Below are positions 5,159 through 6,596 of a DNA stretch of 6,596 nt, one piece after another (position 1 is the stretch's first letter; every line of letters starts with the position of its first letter). Location: the NCBI GenBank assembly GCA_017504325.1, contig JAFVRL010000184.1, positions 1 to 6,596 on the forward strand, in the 5' to 3' direction. Position numbers and translations under genes: made by a program. Below the pieces are notes generated by a model. It did no database searches. It was not told the DNA's origin and saw only the letters and a list, made by a program, of their open reading frames with translations. Source of the stretch: Lentisphaeria bacterium (GTDB lineage: Bacteria; Verrucomicrobiota; Lentisphaeria; Victivallales; UBA1829).

Positions 5159-6596
5159 TCAATTTTCTTTCTGCTCCACAGCAGCATCAGAATGTTCATA
5201 GATATGTTCAGAATTGACAAATTCCATCAGACCGGGACGGAACTTCAGAGGTACGATCCCTGTCTGCCCGTTTCGGTTCTTTTCCACGATCAGTTTTGCC
5301 GGAACTCCTGCGGCACTCTGTTCGGCAGTAAGATTCTTCGCCTCATCCCTTTTACGGTCAAGGAAGATCACAACGTCAGCATCCTGTTCAATAGCTCCGG
5401 ATTCACGCAGGTTACTCAATTTATGCTGGGAATCCTTTGCATCTTTCGGTCCGCCTGCAGCACTCTTTTCCCCTTCACGGTTCAACTGGGCAAGAACAAG
5501 GATGGGAATATTCAAATCCTTGGCAAGTTTCTTGATCCCGCCGGAAATGGCAGCCACTTCCACCTGACGCCCCTCACGGGAACTTGCCGCATCCCCGGAT
5601 TTCATCAACTGCAAATAGTCGATGGCTATAAGATCAAGTTTTCTCTGACTGTGTAATTTTCTTGCTTTAGCACGCAATTCAAATACAGAGATCCCGGCAG
5701 TGGGGTCAATATACAAACTGGCTTTTTTCAACTCACGGATCGCCCCGGTAAGTTTCTGGACATCCCCGTGTCTCAAACTTCCATCCATAATGGAAGATAA
5801 CGGCACCTGCGCTTCTGTGCATAACAAACGCTGTGTCACCTGCAAAGCACTCATTTCCAAACTGAAAAACGCAACATTGCGCCGTTGGGCGGGATCCCCG
5901 GTATCTTTCATAATGATATTCCGGATGATATTCAACGCCATAGCCGTCTTTCCAATGGAAGGACGGGCGGCAAGTACAACCATTTCCCCGGGTTTCATCC
6001 CCCCGCCGAGAAGGCGGTCAAGATCCGGATACTCTGTAGGAAGTCCGGGTTCCATTTTCCCGCCGATGATATCCATAAGCTGGGTAAGGGTTTCGTCCAC
6101 AATAAAACGCAATTCTTTGATCTCCGGCTGGACGAAACGGTTTCTCACATTGAAAAATTCCGCTTCCACTGTATCCAGAAGCGTTTTCACATCTTTATCT
6201 TCCGGATTTTTACACATTTCAAATACGGAAGAACATGTGTGCAGAAGCTCTCTCAACATCGCATAATCCCGCAGGATCTTGCACCAAGCCTCAATATTGG
6301 CAGTACTGGCAATGGAACTTTGCACTTCAATAAGGAACTCCTGTCCGCCGATCGCGGCAAGTTTCCCGCTGCGCTCCAATTTATCACTCAACGAAAGAAT
6401 ATCCACTCCGATATTCTTTTCATTCATCTCAAGAATGGCAGCATAAATCGCCGCATATTTGCGGTCATAGAAAACAGATTCAGCGATCCTTGTAAAAAGA
6501 TCGTGATTCAGGGAATCAATATCTTTGGGGGCTTTTCCCTTTTTCTGCCCCTGCCCTCCGTTGGCACTTCCGGTCATCAGACCGCCAAGAATCGTC
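5159..6596 (-). CDS. dnaB: Replicative DNA helicase DnaB (5' end off the window)
   Basis: DnaB is the hexameric ATP-driven helicase that unwinds DNA at the replication fork and works with the DnaG primase. The frame does not begin at the ATG at 6577: the codons at 6578-6595 continue upstream as TILGGL, which fits the conserved start of the DnaB N-terminal domain, so the true start lies beyond the right edge. Counting from Met at 6577, the N-terminal domain runs to about 120, a linker to about 175, and the RecA-like ATPase domain to about 460. Seen there are Walker A ARPSIGKT (204-211), FSLEMS with the likely catalytic Glu241, Walker B LIAIDYLQLM (Asp320), LAQLNR (Gln364), SNLRESGAIEQDAD (388-401) and KNRNGQTG with the probable arginine finger (Arg435). 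No intein interrupts these motifs. A Gly/Gln/Lys-rich insert separates the first helix from the rest of the N-terminal domain. The stop lies 67 bases before bamA. Confidence 0.96.
   Translation of the reverse strand, partial: TILGGLMTGSANGGQGQKKGKAPKDIDSLNHDLFTRIAESVFYDRKYAAIYAAILEMNEKNIGVDILSLSDKLERSGKLAAIGGQEFLIEVQSSIASTANIEAWCKILRDYAMLRELLHTCSSVFEMCKNPEDKDVKTLLDTVEAEFFNVRNRFVQPEIKELRFIVDETLTQLMDIIGGKMEPGLPTEYPDLDRLLGGGMKPGEMVVLAARPSIGKTAMALNIIRNIIMKDTGDPAQRRNVAFFSLEMSALQVTQRLLCTEAQVPLSSIMDGSLRHGDVQKLTGAIRELKKASLYIDPTAGISVFELRAKARKLHSQRKLDLIAIDYLQLMKSGDAASSREGRQVEVAAISGGIKKLAKDLNIPILVLAQLNREGEKSAAGGPKDAKDSQHKLSNLRESGAIEQDADVVIFLDRKRDEAKNLTAEQSAAGVPAKLIVEKNRNGQTGIVPLKFRPGLMEFVNSEHIYEHSDAAVEQKEN

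Noticed and set aside
4258..5217. A 319-codon open frame on the + strand antisense to the bamA POTRA region
   Set aside because: It is opposite conserved bamA sequence, runs through the bamA promoter into the dnaB end, has no ribosome binding site, and its product resembles no known protein. It is a by-product of bamA codon usage.
5449..6010. A possible intein in dnaB, a common insertion target
   Set aside because: Walker A, FSLEMS, Walker B, LAQLNR and SNLRE motifs follow each other at normal spacing with no extra domain.
5700..6266. A 188-codon open frame on the + strand antisense to dnaB
   Set aside because: It covers the DnaB ATPase region, whose motifs are clearly encoded on the other strand. 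The antisense product is Ser/Arg-rich with no domain.

Overview
The window appears to come from a diderm (Gram-negative-type) bacterial chromosome of moderate G+C. The main support is a complete BamA-type outer-membrane assembly protein, alongside housekeeping genes proA and dnaB. I cannot name the species from the sequence. The style of the proteins would fit the Lentisphaerota/Verrucomicrobiota (PVC) side of the tree, but that is a weak impression, not a demonstrated placement.

Left part, + strand. The window opens inside the 3' end of a gene whose product resembles the C-terminal target-recognition domain of Eco57I/TaqI-like methyltransferases or type IIG restriction-modification enzymes (1-440). 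It is visibly richer in A+T than everything to its right. After 39 bases comes a complete proA (480-1721), encoding gamma-glutamyl phosphate reductase of proline synthesis. A perfect 17-bp hairpin with T tracts on both sides (1738-1789) ends proA. It probably also ends the gene converging on it.

Middle and right part, - strand. Reading right to left, a dnaB replicative helicase gene enters from beyond the right edge (6596-5159, start codon not in the window). It is followed by a 67-base gap containing a consensus extended -10 promoter, then by bamA (5091-2722). A strong intrinsic terminator follows bamA. Downstream lies a separately started gene for an eight- or nine-helix TauE/SafE (TSUP) family transporter (2629-1847), which converges on proA.

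The genes do not form one pathway. They represent proline synthesis, anion transport, outer-membrane biogenesis and replication, each with its own signals, next to the edge of a probable restriction-modification locus. All gaps between genes are under about 130 bases, and no RNA gene, CRISPR array, insertion sequence or attachment site was seen. No new multi-gene system is demonstrable here. The points most worth following are the restriction-modification edge at the left, the short tail after the BamA beta-signal, the low-complexity insert near the DnaB N terminus, and a marked excess of GATC sites.
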